A stretch of 64,000 nt of DNA from Poecilobothrus nobilitatus (Eukaryota > Arthropoda > Insecta > Diptera > Dolichopodidae): positions 53,091,445 to 53,155,444 of the forward strand of contig OX352772.1 of the NCBI GenBank assembly GCA_947095535.1, read 5' to 3'. Below the pieces are notes generated by a model. That model was not told where the DNA came from. It saw nothing but the letters and a program-made list of their open reading frames with translations, and did no database searches. This document shows, piece after piece, positions 13,390-25,740 of this stretch. The translations under genes and the position numbers were made by a program. Position 1 is the first letter of the stretch. Every line of letters starts with the position of its first letter.

Positions 13390-15060
13390 ATTAACAATGA
13401 CTTTTGTGGCTTATTTTTTCCACCGCTGATTGCAACTGATAACTCTATCATTTCAGATTCAACTGCCAAAATTCTTTACAGCAAATTCCACATTTCTTCC
13501 TACAACACAATTACCACCTGTATTCCATCCTGTTGATGCTGCTAAGGTTAAAATTTTCCACAGGTTATACTTTACATCTCGTGCTGTAGTAAAAGTGCTT
13601 CAGAATCTAAATGTTAGAAAGTCTACCGGTCCTGATGGAATCCCTGCCATGGTTCTCAAACATATTTGCTCCATTTCGAAACATCTGTGCAATCTTTTCT
13701 CACTGTCATTTTTGACTGGAAGATCCCCAGTCAATGGAAGGTTGCTCACGTTTCTTCAATTCTCAAAAAAGGTGACAAAAGCGACGCCTTCAACAGACCA
13801 ATTGCCATTACTTCGGTTCTTTCCAAAATAATTGAAATTTTGATAAACCAAATGCTTTTGAGATACTTGAATAGCTCGCGTACTTTAAACGATCGGCAAT
13901 GCGGCTTTAGAAGCCGAAGCAGTATGCTCCCGTGAATCTGTGGTTGTCGCTCTCGATATCTCAAAGGCCTTTGATCGAGTATGGCATTTTACTCTTTTGA
14001 GCAAATGTCAGGCCGTTGGTTTGGTAGTCCTTTCTGTTCATGGACTGAGGATTTTCTTTCGAATCGCAGAATTCGTGTTCTTGTCGACAACTTTATGCCT
14101 TACACTTATAAAATTAATGCTGGCGTTCCGCAAGGCTTTGCCTTATTACCTACTCTTCTCATGATTTTTATCAATGACTTACTCTGTTCTACCTTCAGTC
14201 CCATTCATTCATTGTTTGGTCGATGACAGCACTCTGGTGGCATCCTATGATTTCTTAAGGAAATCGAATGCCACTTCTACACTAACCAGTTTGAAAAGAA
14301 ACTTAATGTCCAGCTTAATTAACCATGACCTAGCAGTAATAACTGATTGAGGTATCAGAAACAGAGCCAAATTCAATACTTCTAAAACTCAAAGTTGTTC
14401 TGTCTCTTGCAAAAGAGATCAATTTGTCCCAACTTTACGATTTCAAGGAGAAATAATACAGCGATCTGAAAGTTTTAATATTTTATGCATGCAGCTTAAT
14501 CAAAAAATGCTGTGGAATGAGCATATTTTTGATATAGCTAAAAATTCTGGCAAATGTTTGTGTTTTTTATTTCGCTGTAAAGCCTACTTTTCTTCAAGAC
14601 ATTTATCCAATATCTATATAACCACCTCCGACCTAAGATGGAGTACAATTCTCACATTTGGGCTGGCGCACCCCAAAGTTCACTAGGTTACCTAGACAAA
14701 ATTCAAAATCTCGCTTTGCGTCTAATTGGCTACACATCAGTCCAGGGAACATTTACTCCGCTTGGCATTCGTCGGAACATTGGAGCATTATCTCTCTTTT
14801 ATAGATATCTTGTAGGCAATGACACTTCTTCTATCGAACTACAATCAGTAATGTCTCCTTTCAAACAATTCCAGCGCAACACTAGGGAGGCTTCGAGTGC
14901 CCATTGCTACACTATGGAAATTTCTAGGTGGTTCAAAACTGGTTATGGTAACTCATTCATTGTGAGAACCGCTAGAATATGGAACATGCTTCCATCTAAT
15001 GTTCTCCCCTCTGATAGAAATGGTTCATCTTAAAATTTGCAACTTTTCAAAAGGAACCTA
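13390..15060 (+). mobile_element. Decayed non-LTR retrotransposon (reverse transcriptase part)
   Basis: Several shifted frames together give a non-LTR reverse transcriptase. In order they are: STGPDGIPAMVLKHI (near 13.62-13.67 kb); VAHVSSILKKGDKSDAFNRP, then an LSKIIE segment and QCGFRSRSS (13.74-13.93 kb); VVALDISKAFDRVWH (13.94-13.99 kb); INAGVPQG and FINDLL (14.1-14.2 kb); and the catalytic Asp pair as LVDDSTLVAS (near 14.22 kb), where most relatives have F/YADD. The C-terminal part carries LRLIGYTSVQ and SFIVRTARIWNMLPSNV (to about 15.0 kb), typical of CR1/Jockey-group LINEs. The endonuclease domain is missing, so the copy is 5'-truncated. At least three frameshifts and in-frame stops show it is dead. 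It is a passenger in the nAChR intron in sense orientation. The clade is not settled. Confidence 0.9.
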
Positions 15061-16550
15061 TTTAGGTTCCTTTTTAAATTTCCCTCCCTCATATCCAAAT
15101 CTTCAATGACTTTGTAGAAAGAAATCCTTTCCTAGAGTTTGTGCAGCGTGTAAAAAAAACGAGTACCTTTTAAAAATTAAATACTGGAGTTATGCAATCC
15201 TGGGACTGTATTCTACTTCAATTCCAAAGTCGTTTAGTGAAGATTACATCTCAGAGTCTTCTCGTAACAATAACCAAAAGATATATTTCCAAAAATTTAA
15301 AATGAAATTATGAATAGCAGAACATATAATTTAAAATACAAAAACAAAAAAAAAATTAAACATCGAAAGTTATTTTCAAGTTTCAACCATATACGTTTCC
15401 ATTTTATTAATTATAATAAATACGCATTTTTTACTTTAAGAAAAAGGATTTCCAATCCCAATTTTCTGTTAACAATTATAATACAGTATAATAATGGCCG
15501 TTAAAAATTAAACAAATATTCACAATATGTATGTATTGTCTTATATTGTGTATCCACACATTTTTATATTTTAAATAATTTGTGAATCATAATTCATTCC
15601 CCTTCAAATAACTGTATATGTTTCTACAGATAATATGTAGAATAGATTCCTAGGATAGGAACACTTATTTATGTATAAAACAAACAAACTTTATTTTTAT
15701 TGGTGTATAATGTGTAAATGTAGTATCTCCTATATATTAAAAAATTTGAATCTAAAGTTTTGAAAATTTTGACAAAAAAATTTTTCACCAATTTGTACCA
15801 ATTTGTAACTACACTTAGTAAGATTTTGATTTTATCAAAAAATCAGACTTACGTCAGACTTACGTTAAACCGATCAGATATACACACACTTAAAATGGTA
15901 CATAATCATATAGGTATCAGACAGAGCTTACCAAAACAAAATTTACCATGAATTTTTTTTTTCTACTATAATTTGAAAGTAGAGAAAATTTTTGATATTT
16001 CATATTATCCTCATAGTATCTATTTATTTACACTCTTTATAATACACTTTTTCAAAGAAAAAAAAAATTGTATACCTAAAATTTCAAAAGCTCTTTTCAA
16101 TATGAAATTATATAAGAAAACGGTATTATAGCCAATATTATAAACAAATAGATGGCAACAATGGATGACACACAGATAAAAGGACAATTTAATATAAAAT
16201 TATATAATAAGATTAACAACAATTTCTTTAAATTAAAAAGAAAAACTTGCATTTAAAAAGAAAATACTTGTATTTAAATTGAAAATATTTTTTTTTTTTT
16301 TTAATTAAAAAGGTTTATATTATAAAAAAATTAATATAAACTTTTAAAATAATTTCAATATGTTTTTTAATTTCTTTTTTTCGTGTTTTATTTTTTGGTT
16401 TATTTAAAAAAAAAAAAAATCTCATTTATTTTTATCTATAGATAATTTAAATCTCAAATTTATTATTTTAAATTTAAATAAAAATTATTTATTCTCCAAA
16501 ATCAATATTTTATTATGTATTTAATATTATTAAATTATATATGCATCATG

Positions 16551-16577
16551 TTTTTTTTTTTCGTTTTATTTTTCTTT

Positions 16578-16609
<32 letters not shown>

Positions 16610-16633
16610 TCCTTTTTTTTTTCTTTTTTTTTT
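16551..16633. repeat. Polypyrimidine (T/C) tract
   Basis: About 80 bases consist almost only of T with scattered C. It is a simple repeat. The 69-residue Phe-rich reading frame across it is an artefact. Confidence 0.85.
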
Positions 16634-16959
16634 ATACAAATTAACTCTAACATTTAATTATTTTGTAATAAAGTTGATACGTATATACATATATGAACAC
16701 AAAAACATATGTACACAAAAGTAATTATTATTAGTTTGTTCTATTTAATATAGTATTAAATATTAATAACATAACAAAAACAAAAAAAAATAAAAAAACA
16801 ACTACAACAAAAAATTATTATATTTAAACTATATTTAGTACAATTTAAATATAAATTGATTTTGAATACTTTATAGTATTAATTATAAAATTGATTTACA
16901 AAAAAAAAAAACAAATACATTTTACTATACTTTAATTATTTTTTTAATATAATATTATT

Positions 16960-17505
16960 ATATACATCATTGGTTCTTAAACTGTGGTCCGCGGACCTCT
17001 AGTGGGCCGCAGACTCTTTTTAAGTGGTCCGCTAAGAAAAAAATTATTAGTGTAAAAAAAATGTTAAAATTAGTTTCAATGTTAGTAATGAAAAAAATTT
17101 ATTTTGTTTTTTTTCCTTCAATAATTATTTTTGAAATTTTCAAAATATGAAAATATTTTTTAAAAAATCATTAAATTTGAATAAAATCTAGTAGCCCGAT
17201 CATTATATAATATATAACTGACTAGGGACCCTGTAGCCCTGTGTTCTTTACCCGTAATTGTAAATGTATAATTGTAATTGTGTACGTAATTTCAAAGAGA
17301 CAGTTTATAAATTTACATCATATATGCATGTATGTATACATTTTATAAATATTTAAATTTAACGGTTTTAAAAAAAATATTCAAAATAAAAACAATCAAA
17401 CCAAAGCATCTATAAGAAAGTAAAATTAATTCGGTGGTCCGCAGATTTCAGATTTTTTAATCCATGGTCCGCGAAGTATAAAGTTTAAGGACCGCTGATA
17501 TACAT
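16960..17505. mobile_element. hAT-type MITE with perfect 8-bp target duplication
   Basis: The element spans 16968-17497 (530 bp). The left end reads cattggttcttaaactgtgg and goes on to tccgcggacc. The right end, read inward on the other strand, is cagcggtccttaaacttta followed by cgcggaccatgg. These are the CAnnGGTTCTTAAACT plus GGTCCGCGGACC type termini of non-autonomous hAT elements. It is flanked by an identical 8-bp direct repeat, atatacat, at 16960-16967 and 17498-17505, the size expected of hAT transposition. The interior is A/T-rich with no transposase coding. Confidence 0.92.
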
Positions 17506-18067
17506 AATATAAAAACAATTACTATATATATATATACAAAAATATACATACACTGAAATCTCTATAGTTACACATATTTAATTAAGGTTATACTAGTGCA
17601 TTTTTAATTATTCTAAACGCTAATTAAAAAAAAAAATTTTCATATTTAGTTTTTTTCTTTTTACATTCATATTTAACTTTATAATTATTCCACTTACATA
17701 TTATATAAAATTTTTTACACCTTCTAATTAAACTAATGTATAAATAATATTTTTTTTTTTTTTTGTTAGTTTTACTTATATTATTTTATACTATATATAC
17801 AACGGTATAAATGTATCTCAATTATATGTAATATTATACATCTCTAATATTTGAAAAAAATTTATTTAATAAAAATATAGGGTAATATGTATGAAATATG
17901 ACCATAGGAAATATGAAACTATATTATTAACAGTAAAAAAAAAAAAAATTAATCCGATTTTATTTAAAGAAAACTGTTTGTAACGGTTTTAAGAACTGTT
18001 AGTCAGTCCATATAATGACAGCTGATATAATGTCAACCCATATCAGAAATGAATGATAATGTTAAAA

Positions 18068-18104
18068 TTTTCAACAATATTTTCAACAATATTTTCAACA
18101 ATAT
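18068..18104. repeat. 13-bp tandem repeat, about 3 copies
   Basis: Nearly three exact head-to-tail copies of ttttcaacaatat. Confidence 0.85.
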
Positions 18105-18493
18105 GCCTTTCTAAAATGAAATTCGGCAAGTTTGCTTCGAGTTCATATTTAATTTCTTTTTATTAAAATTAAAAAACAAGTATTTTTGTTCTTCATTTAT
18201 TCTATTTCGTTACATCAGCCCGTCCAAAAAAAAAAAAAAAAAACACGGAAGCAAATGATGCAATTTTTATATTTGCCGATTAAATTCAAAAGAAAAAATT
18301 TGAAATCGTGTAATAGACATGAACTGTTCCTAATGTAAATCAAATATATTAGAAAGATTATTTACTATGCTTATAATATCAAAAGATGAAATGGAGTTTT
18401 TTTTAGTAAGTTCTATAAGAATTCAAATATTACTTAGTTAGATTTTAAACTTCTTAAACCATTTAGAATCTATTTTGTCAAATTTATTCTATC

Positions 18494-19378
18494 TAAAGGG
18501 TGGCGTGAAATGAAGGGTGTGGTTTGAATCCAATATTTTTGATTTAATTATGAAAAATGATATCTCGTAAATGGTGGCCCTTTTCTACTTCGCATATTCG
18601 TACTCTTTCCAAAACATTTTCCATAACATTTCGCAAAATTTTAAATGTTATGGCCTCAATTCAATCGCCAATATTGTTTTTTTAATTGTGGTATGGTTGT
18701 TGGTTAACCTATACACTCTTTTTTTTAAGGCCAATTGAAATTGGTTCTGCACGAAATAATACGTTTGTCGGAAATACGAAATAATACGATGTCCGGTAAA
18801 AACACCATTATCCTCGCAGTATGCGATATGGTTCTGTTGGAACCATAATAGTTGATAATTTTCCAGAGCTGGTCTGAAAAATTTTCCAATACCGTCAGAC
18901 ATTGACCACCATTAATGGAAACGACAACACCATTTCTATTTCTAAGAAATATGGATCAATGATTGCTTCGATCGTCACCCCGTTCCAAAAATAAACTTGA
19001 CATAGACATAGTTCTTGGATGCTCCGTAACCCATATATCCTGTAGCTTTTATTGTTAACGAAGCCATTTAATTGGAAATGGGCTTCATCGCTCATTATCA
19101 AATCATCGGAAATGTCAAAAATGAATCGCATAATAAAGTCATTGCTTGTACTTTGTAGGTTTCAACTCTTGCACAAGCTGAACTTTATATCGAAATGGGC
19201 TTAATATATTCAAAATTCTCTGCATTGAATTACATGATAGCCTAAGTTTTGTATTGTTCCATTTAAAATTTCCCCCAAGTCTTCTTTACTAAACTACTAA
19301 AATACTAAAATGATATAAAACAGAATAAAAAAAGTTATAAAGAATTCTAACCACAACTTTATTTTATGCCACCCTGTA
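18494..19378 (-). mobile_element. IS630/Tc1-mariner-type transposon relic with TIRs
   Basis: The element runs 18496-19376. Terminal inverted repeats of about 35 bp are visible. The left end is aagggtggcgtgaaatgaag, then a stretch ending gtggtttgaat. The right end on the opposite strand is cagggtggcataaaataaag, then gtggttagaat. Both ends abut TA (18494-18495 and 19377-19378), the Tc1/mariner target. A broken transposase lies inside on the minus strand. At 881 bp it is shorter than autonomous relatives (usually about 1.2-1.3 kb), so it is internally deleted. Confidence 0.9.
18648..19190 (-). pseudogene. Transposase remnant of the Tc1/mariner-like relic
   Basis: Reading the minus strand from 19190 down gives YKVQLVQELKPTKYKQ, then (19131 down) SDEAHFQLNGFVNNK with the first catalytic Asp, then a VTIEAIIDPYFLE segment. 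A second frame (18902 down) gives LLWFQQNHIAYCE, which corresponds to the WFQQDGA-CHT block of relatives with the second catalytic Asp replaced by Asn. The SWPPRS-DLTPLD block that should carry the third acidic residue is not recognisable, although the following KKRVY and NHTTIKK match the C-terminal part. The DNA-binding N-terminus is mostly gone. The product would be inactive. Confidence 0.85.
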
Positions 19379-20234
19379 TTTAGCATCTTTTTAAGATGCT
19401 AAAAATATTTCGACGAAAAAAGAATAATATGTTAGAAGTAATCAATAACAAAATATTTACTATATACAGTAGTGGCTTCAGTCTTACAAAAATATGTTTT
19501 AATATTTAGGTACAAAAACTATTTTGATTCAAATTACATAACAAAAATACCATTTTGAATATTACAAATGCAATATACATAACACAATAAATGATAAACA
19601 ATAGCTTAATAATTCACTATAAACTACATTAGAATATAAGAAACATATAAAACAGTTGTTTTTGTTTCATACTATTCTATTTTCTTCATATTTGATCATC
19701 TCTTCTCCTACCTATGAACCCACCTTGCACTTGCATCATATTTGTGTCAAACAAACAAAAAATCAATATTAATATTTTTTCAGCATATTTTCATATGGTA
19801 AAATTTCATACAGTCCATAATAGATATTTTCCATATAAATTTTTTTTTTTTTATCAGACCAGTAACAATTTTATAGTAAGTTCATATTAATAATTAAGTT
19901 TATTATTAGTTTATTTTTGTTATATTTTTTTTTTAATTACATTTTTTTTTTATTTCTGTATAATTAAATCAATATTTTTAACTACAATAATTCCTTAATT
20001 TTTAAAAAATAATTTTGATTTGGAAAAAAAAAGGAAGAGGATTAATAGGTACATAATAAAAAAACAAAAAATTCCCCATCCCAAACTGCTCCCTATACTT
20101 TTTCGTATTTTTAAATAAATGATAAGAAGGTCTAAGATAAACTTTTAAGTCCATATTACTAAATGGGAAAACGTAGTTTTTTTTCATTAATTATTCGTAT
20201 TGTGTTAGTTTTCTTCAATATTATACTCATTTAT

Positions 20235-20395
20235 TTCATACATAATCATCGGACTCTGTAGGTCTGTAGACTGTAGTCCGTATAGGTCACATCAAACCAA
20301 AGAAAGATTTTGTATGATGCGATTTGAACCAGCATTGTCTAGATTTGGAATAAGCCGTTGTGCTTAACCAATATCGGCCACCGAAACGCCAGTAT
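20235..20395 (-). mobile_element. tRNA-derived SINE-like copy, diverged
   Basis: On the minus strand, ggcgtttcggtggccgatat gives an A-box-like head and tgctggttcaaatcgcatc a B-box-like element, followed by a body that differs from the 9.1-kb SINE. It is probably a separate subfamily with a different tail. Confidence 0.5.
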
Positions 20396-20689
20396 AGGTT
20401 AATATTTTTTAAATAAAACAAATGGTTAGGAGTTTGGGAGCATCTGCAATCTTTAGTCTTATAACACTAATTTACAACTTTTAATACTTGCAATGAAGTG
20501 TTCAAAATTAAAGAATTAAAGTAATGTTAAATAAAATTCAAGAATTAAAGTATTGTAAATTCATAAAATGTTATCAAGAACGTTCTTTGAAGGCGATTGC
20601 ATTTGCAAAAGTACGATGTTTTTAAAGCAAAATGTTAATTCTTAAAATCTCGTTGTTTAGATTTGTTGGTTGGTATAGATAACTGGTCC

Positions 20690-21590
20690 CGTCGTTCGTG
20701 ACGTACCATTTTGCTACCACTTCTTGACCACAAGGCTTATATTAAGGCTGGATTGGATTTAATTTTAGATCCATGCTGCGTCTTTCAGGGAGTTTACCAT
20801 TTTTGCAGGTTGCTTAACCGCTAGATCGCTAAGATCGTTGAATTCATCGCTATCAGTTACTTTTCTGGCCTTAGCCAATGCTAGACATTTACAGTTGAAA
20901 TGTACAATGCTTTCTTTCTCATTTTGTTCACCGCAACTGCATATTCTTTAATTAATGTTGTTTTATTATAAAGAAGATAAATTTTATAAATAAAAGTATA
21001 ATATTTCACTTCCAAAATCATCAAAAACTTTTTATACATAAAAAATATTAATACTTGGGGGTGTTTCTGTAGTTATCATATGGTTCTTGTTTGGAAGGGG
21101 GAATAGATAACTATCCTTACACCTACGCCGTACAACCCAACTCCGTGACATGCTCTCCTTGTCAAACGCCCTAACTTCGGAAAGGTTTTTGCAATAAAGC
21201 TCTCCAAAGGATCCTCTTCTTTAGGATTATAGGGTCGGACATTGGCAAAGTTCGAGTAGTATCGTCTCTTGCTCACGCCCCCAACCTCTACTCATTGCTG
21301 TGTGGACTCTGTTTATTTTTGACCTGACCTGAGCTCAGACTCTAGCTGATTCCAGTATAGAGTCTGAGGTCTGCCATGTTTAGTTTCAAAATTTGCTACG
21401 TCTTTATCCTGTCCGGCTTGCTCCAGAACTCCTTTTTATGTAAAGAGCCTGGAGTCTGCAACCAGCTTTGGATTTGGTCCTATTTCTTAATAGCTTCTTA
21501 AAAACAAGGGCGAGTAACTCCTATTGACTTTACAGTCACACTAGGTCTGACTAGTGCAGATTTGCCCAACTGAGCAAATTATGATGCCAT
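20690..21590. repeat. Dispersed repeat, more GC-rich, family shared with 42.3 kb
   Basis: The segment is more complex than its surroundings. The part from about 21.1 kb aligns by eye with 42.34-42.75 kb. Both have a gggggatta/ggggaata then aactatcc/gactatcc then acacct opening, followed much later by gctgattcc, tagagtctgaggtctgcc and tgtttagtttca. The short reading frame on the minus strand (21076-21276) is not a protein I know. It is probably a transposon UTR or LINE fragment. Confidence 0.6.
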
Positions 21591-24284
21591 ACTAGTATTT
21601 TATACTTACTGCTTACACAATACTTTCCGAAAATATTTGAATATAAACATATATGTAGATGATTTTATTATTTATTAGTTAAAACATTTTATTAGTTAAC
21701 TAACATACAAATGAATCAAGTGCGAAAAATATGATTTTGTGGAATGTGAGCAAATATTTAAGTAAAGGCCGGAGCAATAAAATTTAAGTGATAGTTTAAG
21801 AAAAATCGACAGAGAAATGTTTTTTATGCAACACAATATTATTAAAATTCAACATCTAATCAAATAATTTTTTTGATAAATTTTATTTATAAATAAAGGA
21901 ATTACTGTTATATATATTCGAATTTAATTTTATAATTATTTTTTATTTGTATAATTTATACATTATGTTTTTCATTTTTATTTTTTATATTTTTTAAATA
22001 GTTTTCATTATATAGTTTATTTTTATTATCATTACGTTTTTTTTTTTTTCATTAGAAAATTTTATTTAGAAAAATAGAATAAAATTAAAAATTATTAGCT
22101 GAAAAAGAAAAAAAAATTTTGTATACATAAAGGTTATTCAATATTTTATTATTGCATAATCTAAAATTAAAAAAAAAAAAGAAAATCCATCTAAGTAAAA
22201 AAAAATAAAAAAAATTTAATCATTTAATTAGTAATATATTAGTATAAATCATCCTATTTAATTAAAAAAAAAAAACAATTACTAATAAATTTAATTAATT
22301 ATATATATTGGTAAAAAAAATCTTGAATATAAAAAGAAAACAATATAAAAAAAGAAACAAAACATATTTAATTAATTTAAAAATATTTATTTATTAGTTA
22401 AATATAGTATTAATATAAAATTCATTTTTTTTTTTTTTTATTAATATTAATATCCAATTAATAATTAAATAATAATTTATATCTAAATAAAATTACAATT
22501 ATGTTTTTTTACTTTACTTGGAAATATTTAATTTTAAAATTTTAAAATTATTTGTAGTAAATTTAATTTTACTAAACAAAAAAAAAAATAAAGATAAATA
22601 AAAATTTTTATGCAAAAATATACATTTATACATTATACAAAAATTTCATTTTTAATGTGGAAAATAAAATTTAAAAAAAAAAGCAAATATATATAATTAT
22701 TATTTAATATTATACCGCAAAAAAAAAAAACAAATTTAAATTAAATTAAATTAAATTAATATTTAAAAAAAAAAAAAACAAAATATTATATACAAATTAA
22801 TTAATTAAATAAAAAAAAAAAAAAAAAATAAATAAATTTGAGATGGCATTTCAGTTAATTAAAATTGGTCTGTCATTAACTACCGTTGTACATTTATTTG
22901 AAAAAAATTTATTTCGCTCAGTATTTATAATTAATTTTTTTTTTTTCTTTAAATTTCATTTAATTTATTGAATTTTGATCCAAAATAATTAATAATAATA
23001 TTTAAAATATAAAATAAAATTAATTTAATTAAAAAAAAGAGTATGTTATTTGATTCTATATATACTGTTTTTTTTTTTTTTTTTTTTTTTTTTTGTGAAT
23101 TTATTCTATATATAAAAATATGTATATACTTATATAATTTATATATGTAAATATAAATGCAGTATGGTTTGATAATTCTTTTTGTTTTTATATTGTATTA
23201 ATATGAATTTATATTATAAATTTTCCAAATACATATTATATTAATATATCTATTAATTAATTAAATAAATAATATTGCGTGTATAAAATAATAATCATAA
23301 TATTAATAATATGATTATATATGAATTTTAATATGAATTTTTTGACTTGTAGAGGTCGTTTAATATATGTTATGGTTTCGTTTCATTGTGGTTTTTTTTT
23401 TGTTTTTTTTTTTTTTTTTCTATTTTACTTTTCTTTTCTTGTTTTTTATATGTTGTTCGATTCGGAAATGAATCGATTTGCGTCTTATTTGCATACAATA
23501 TTAATTTTTTATATGCTATATATAATATGATATATTTTTATTAATATAATTAATAAAAAATGGTATCAATTTATAGGAGTAATTCATTTCAAATTATTAA
23601 TAATTTAGAATTTTCATTTATTCATAATATTGATTTGAAAAGAAATTTAATGCTTATTATATTAAAAGTTATATTAATTAGAATTAAAGCAAAAAAATAA
23701 ACAGTGTACTAATACTAATAATATATTGTTTAATACTATTAAAAATTTTCGATTACAAAAACCTTATGGTATACTGATCTCTTCTAACTAAACGAACTTT
23801 AAAAAAAAAAATTTAACAATAACTTTAATGTGTCCAATCTGTTTAGCATTTAACGCACAGGTTTTAAAATATATCATTCGATTTAAATGGAATCGAAATA
23901 TGCAATTCGAAATTTTAAGTAAAATACTTCATTCTAGGAAGAAGAGAAAACCCATTTTGATAAATTCAATTTTCATTCAATTTAACACAATCATGTTGAA
24001 ACAAAAATGCCCAGCTGATGCTGTATAGTGTATAAAAATTGCGATAAGTGTATAAAAATTTTAAATTATAATTGTGTATCAGCCTATAAATGGAAGAAAT
24101 TTTGTTGAAGTGTTTGGAAGATAAACGAATTCCTAATTATTATAAAATTTTGCTTCACTTAACGGGTAAATTTATACATGGAAAGGATTAAAAAAAAACA
24201 TCTTCAAAACTAATACTTTTCAAAAATAAAGAAAAAAAAACCAATTTACTTCTTTTTGAAGCACATTTTTCAAAAACAAATTAT

Positions 24285-25350
24285 AAAATTTCCTTATTAG
24301 TTTCATTCTGTTCGTTTGTTTGTCTGTTTGTAAAACTTCAACACTATTAAAGCTAAAGCAATCAAATTTGAATTTTGAATAAGTCTCCTAAAAACTGTGA
24401 AACAACTTTTTAATATAGCGCCATCCATTACAGAGCTACAGCCTCTCAGAGTTGAAAAGAAACGCCATTTCAAATGTGTATAGCTCAGATCTTCCTAAAT
24501 TTTTTTTTCAACCTAAAAACGTTAAACGGCAAGAATTTTTTTTATATTCATAAGTCAATATCACAATTATATATACAATTTTTTTTAAATTTAACATTCA
24601 AATTTACTGTTATGTAAAAACAAATTTTTGCTTCCTTCATACTTCCGTAAAACTTTTATGAAGAAACTTGAAATTTTTTTTTTTATTGCATTTCTCTGCC
24701 ACATAAATGTGGACAGGAAATTACACAGCCTTTCCTGTGCGGACGTGGCTGTAAATGTTGTAAGGGGAAATAACTCTTACGACGTGTGTGGGATTCTAAC
24801 CCACATTCCCTTGGTGTTAACAGCATATTTCATACGCTGGTACCCACTAGGCCATCGAGGCCGCTATTTGAAATTTAGAAAAGAAAAGATAATAGCATAA
24901 GTTATCCAGGACATTTTTTTGTACCTCCCTGTATTTGAGAGCTATTAAGGGTCAAAAATTAAAATTTTGCTAGTTTTAAACACTTATAACTTAGGCACCA
25001 GTATAAATTTTTTTCAAAAAAAACTGAAAAATTAAAACTTCAATCTGCTTCAACATTAATTTTATATATGTACGTTAATCGCTTGTCTTAAATTTATAAC
25101 GTTTCTTTGAAATTGAAGAAAGTGTCTCTTGAGATTTTCGATAATATTTTCTTATACATACATATAAAATTTTAAGAAACTTTATAAGTTTTGGTGTAAG
25201 TCACAATTGTTTTTATTATTTTTTGGAAATGTGCATCTTTAAAAACCTTTGGTTTAATTTTCTATCTTATCGCAAATTATTGCGATCTCTCAATTTGGAA
25301 TACTTTAAATTTAAATATTTTCTTTAATAAAGTGGGAAAAATGCATTAAT
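24285..25350 (+). repeat. Dispersed repeat family R1 copy, split by a SINE
   Basis: This segment aligns by eye, almost throughout, with 46285-47130. Shared blocks include attagtttcat/cactctg, the tgtctgttt run, ccatccat followed by ctacagcc, ttaaatttaccgttat-like text, gtatttgagagctattaggg-like text, acacttataacttaggcacc and ttttggaaatgtgc. The 46-kb copy lacks the SINE that sits here at 24668-24876. No protein is encoded. It is likely an old non-autonomous transposon. Confidence 0.8.
24668..24876 (-). mobile_element. tRNA-derived SINE nested in a repeat, with target duplication
   Basis: On the minus strand the copy starts gcggcctcgatggcctagtg, has a B box (gtgggttagaatcccac), cgtcgtaagagttatttccc, the body motif cagccacgtc, and ends tttatgtggcagagaaatgc plus A-run. 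The 9-bp direct repeat ttgaaattt is present at 24668-24676 and 24868-24876. It interrupts a repeat whose uninterrupted copy is at 46.3 kb. A 90-residue + strand reading frame across it is an artefact. Confidence 0.9.
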
Positions 25351-25492
25351 AGTGTAAGTCACAAAATTCATTTTAATTCAATTTCAAATGACCATGTAGT
25401 CGCACCATAATGTACAAATTTAATATCAACATTTACTAATATTTTATATTACTCTCAAAAATTATTATACATAGATATAGTATTTATTATAC

Positions 25493-25740
25493 AGGGTGAC
25501 CCGCGTTAACTTTCACATAGAGCAGGAGGTTATGGGGAGCATCACAACTAACAAAAATTTTATGGGAAGGGGTAATCTGCACGTATTTTGGGATGTGAGG
25601 GGTTAAAGATGTTTTAGCGATTTTTCATAAAAAAATCTATAACTTTTCAACGGCTTGCTATAGAGAGATAAAAAAAAAATGCATTTTGTATAAATATAAT
25701 ATATTTTCAAAAATTGGAGAAATTCTAGACTTGAAACCCA
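25493..25740 (+). repeat. Transposon-end-like fragment (cagggtgacccgcgttaac)
   Basis: The segment begins tacagggtgacccgcgttaa followed by ctttcacatag and continues with a unique-looking body up to about 25.74 kb. The TA-cagggtg start resembles ends of many insect DNA transposons. I found no matching inverted end nearby, so it may be one end of a broken element. Confidence 0.45.

Noticed and set aside
16515..16724. Phe-rich 69-codon frame
   Set aside because: Artefact of a T/C tract.
24628..24900. 90-codon + strand frame
   Set aside because: It spans the antisense of a SINE and has no protein similarity.
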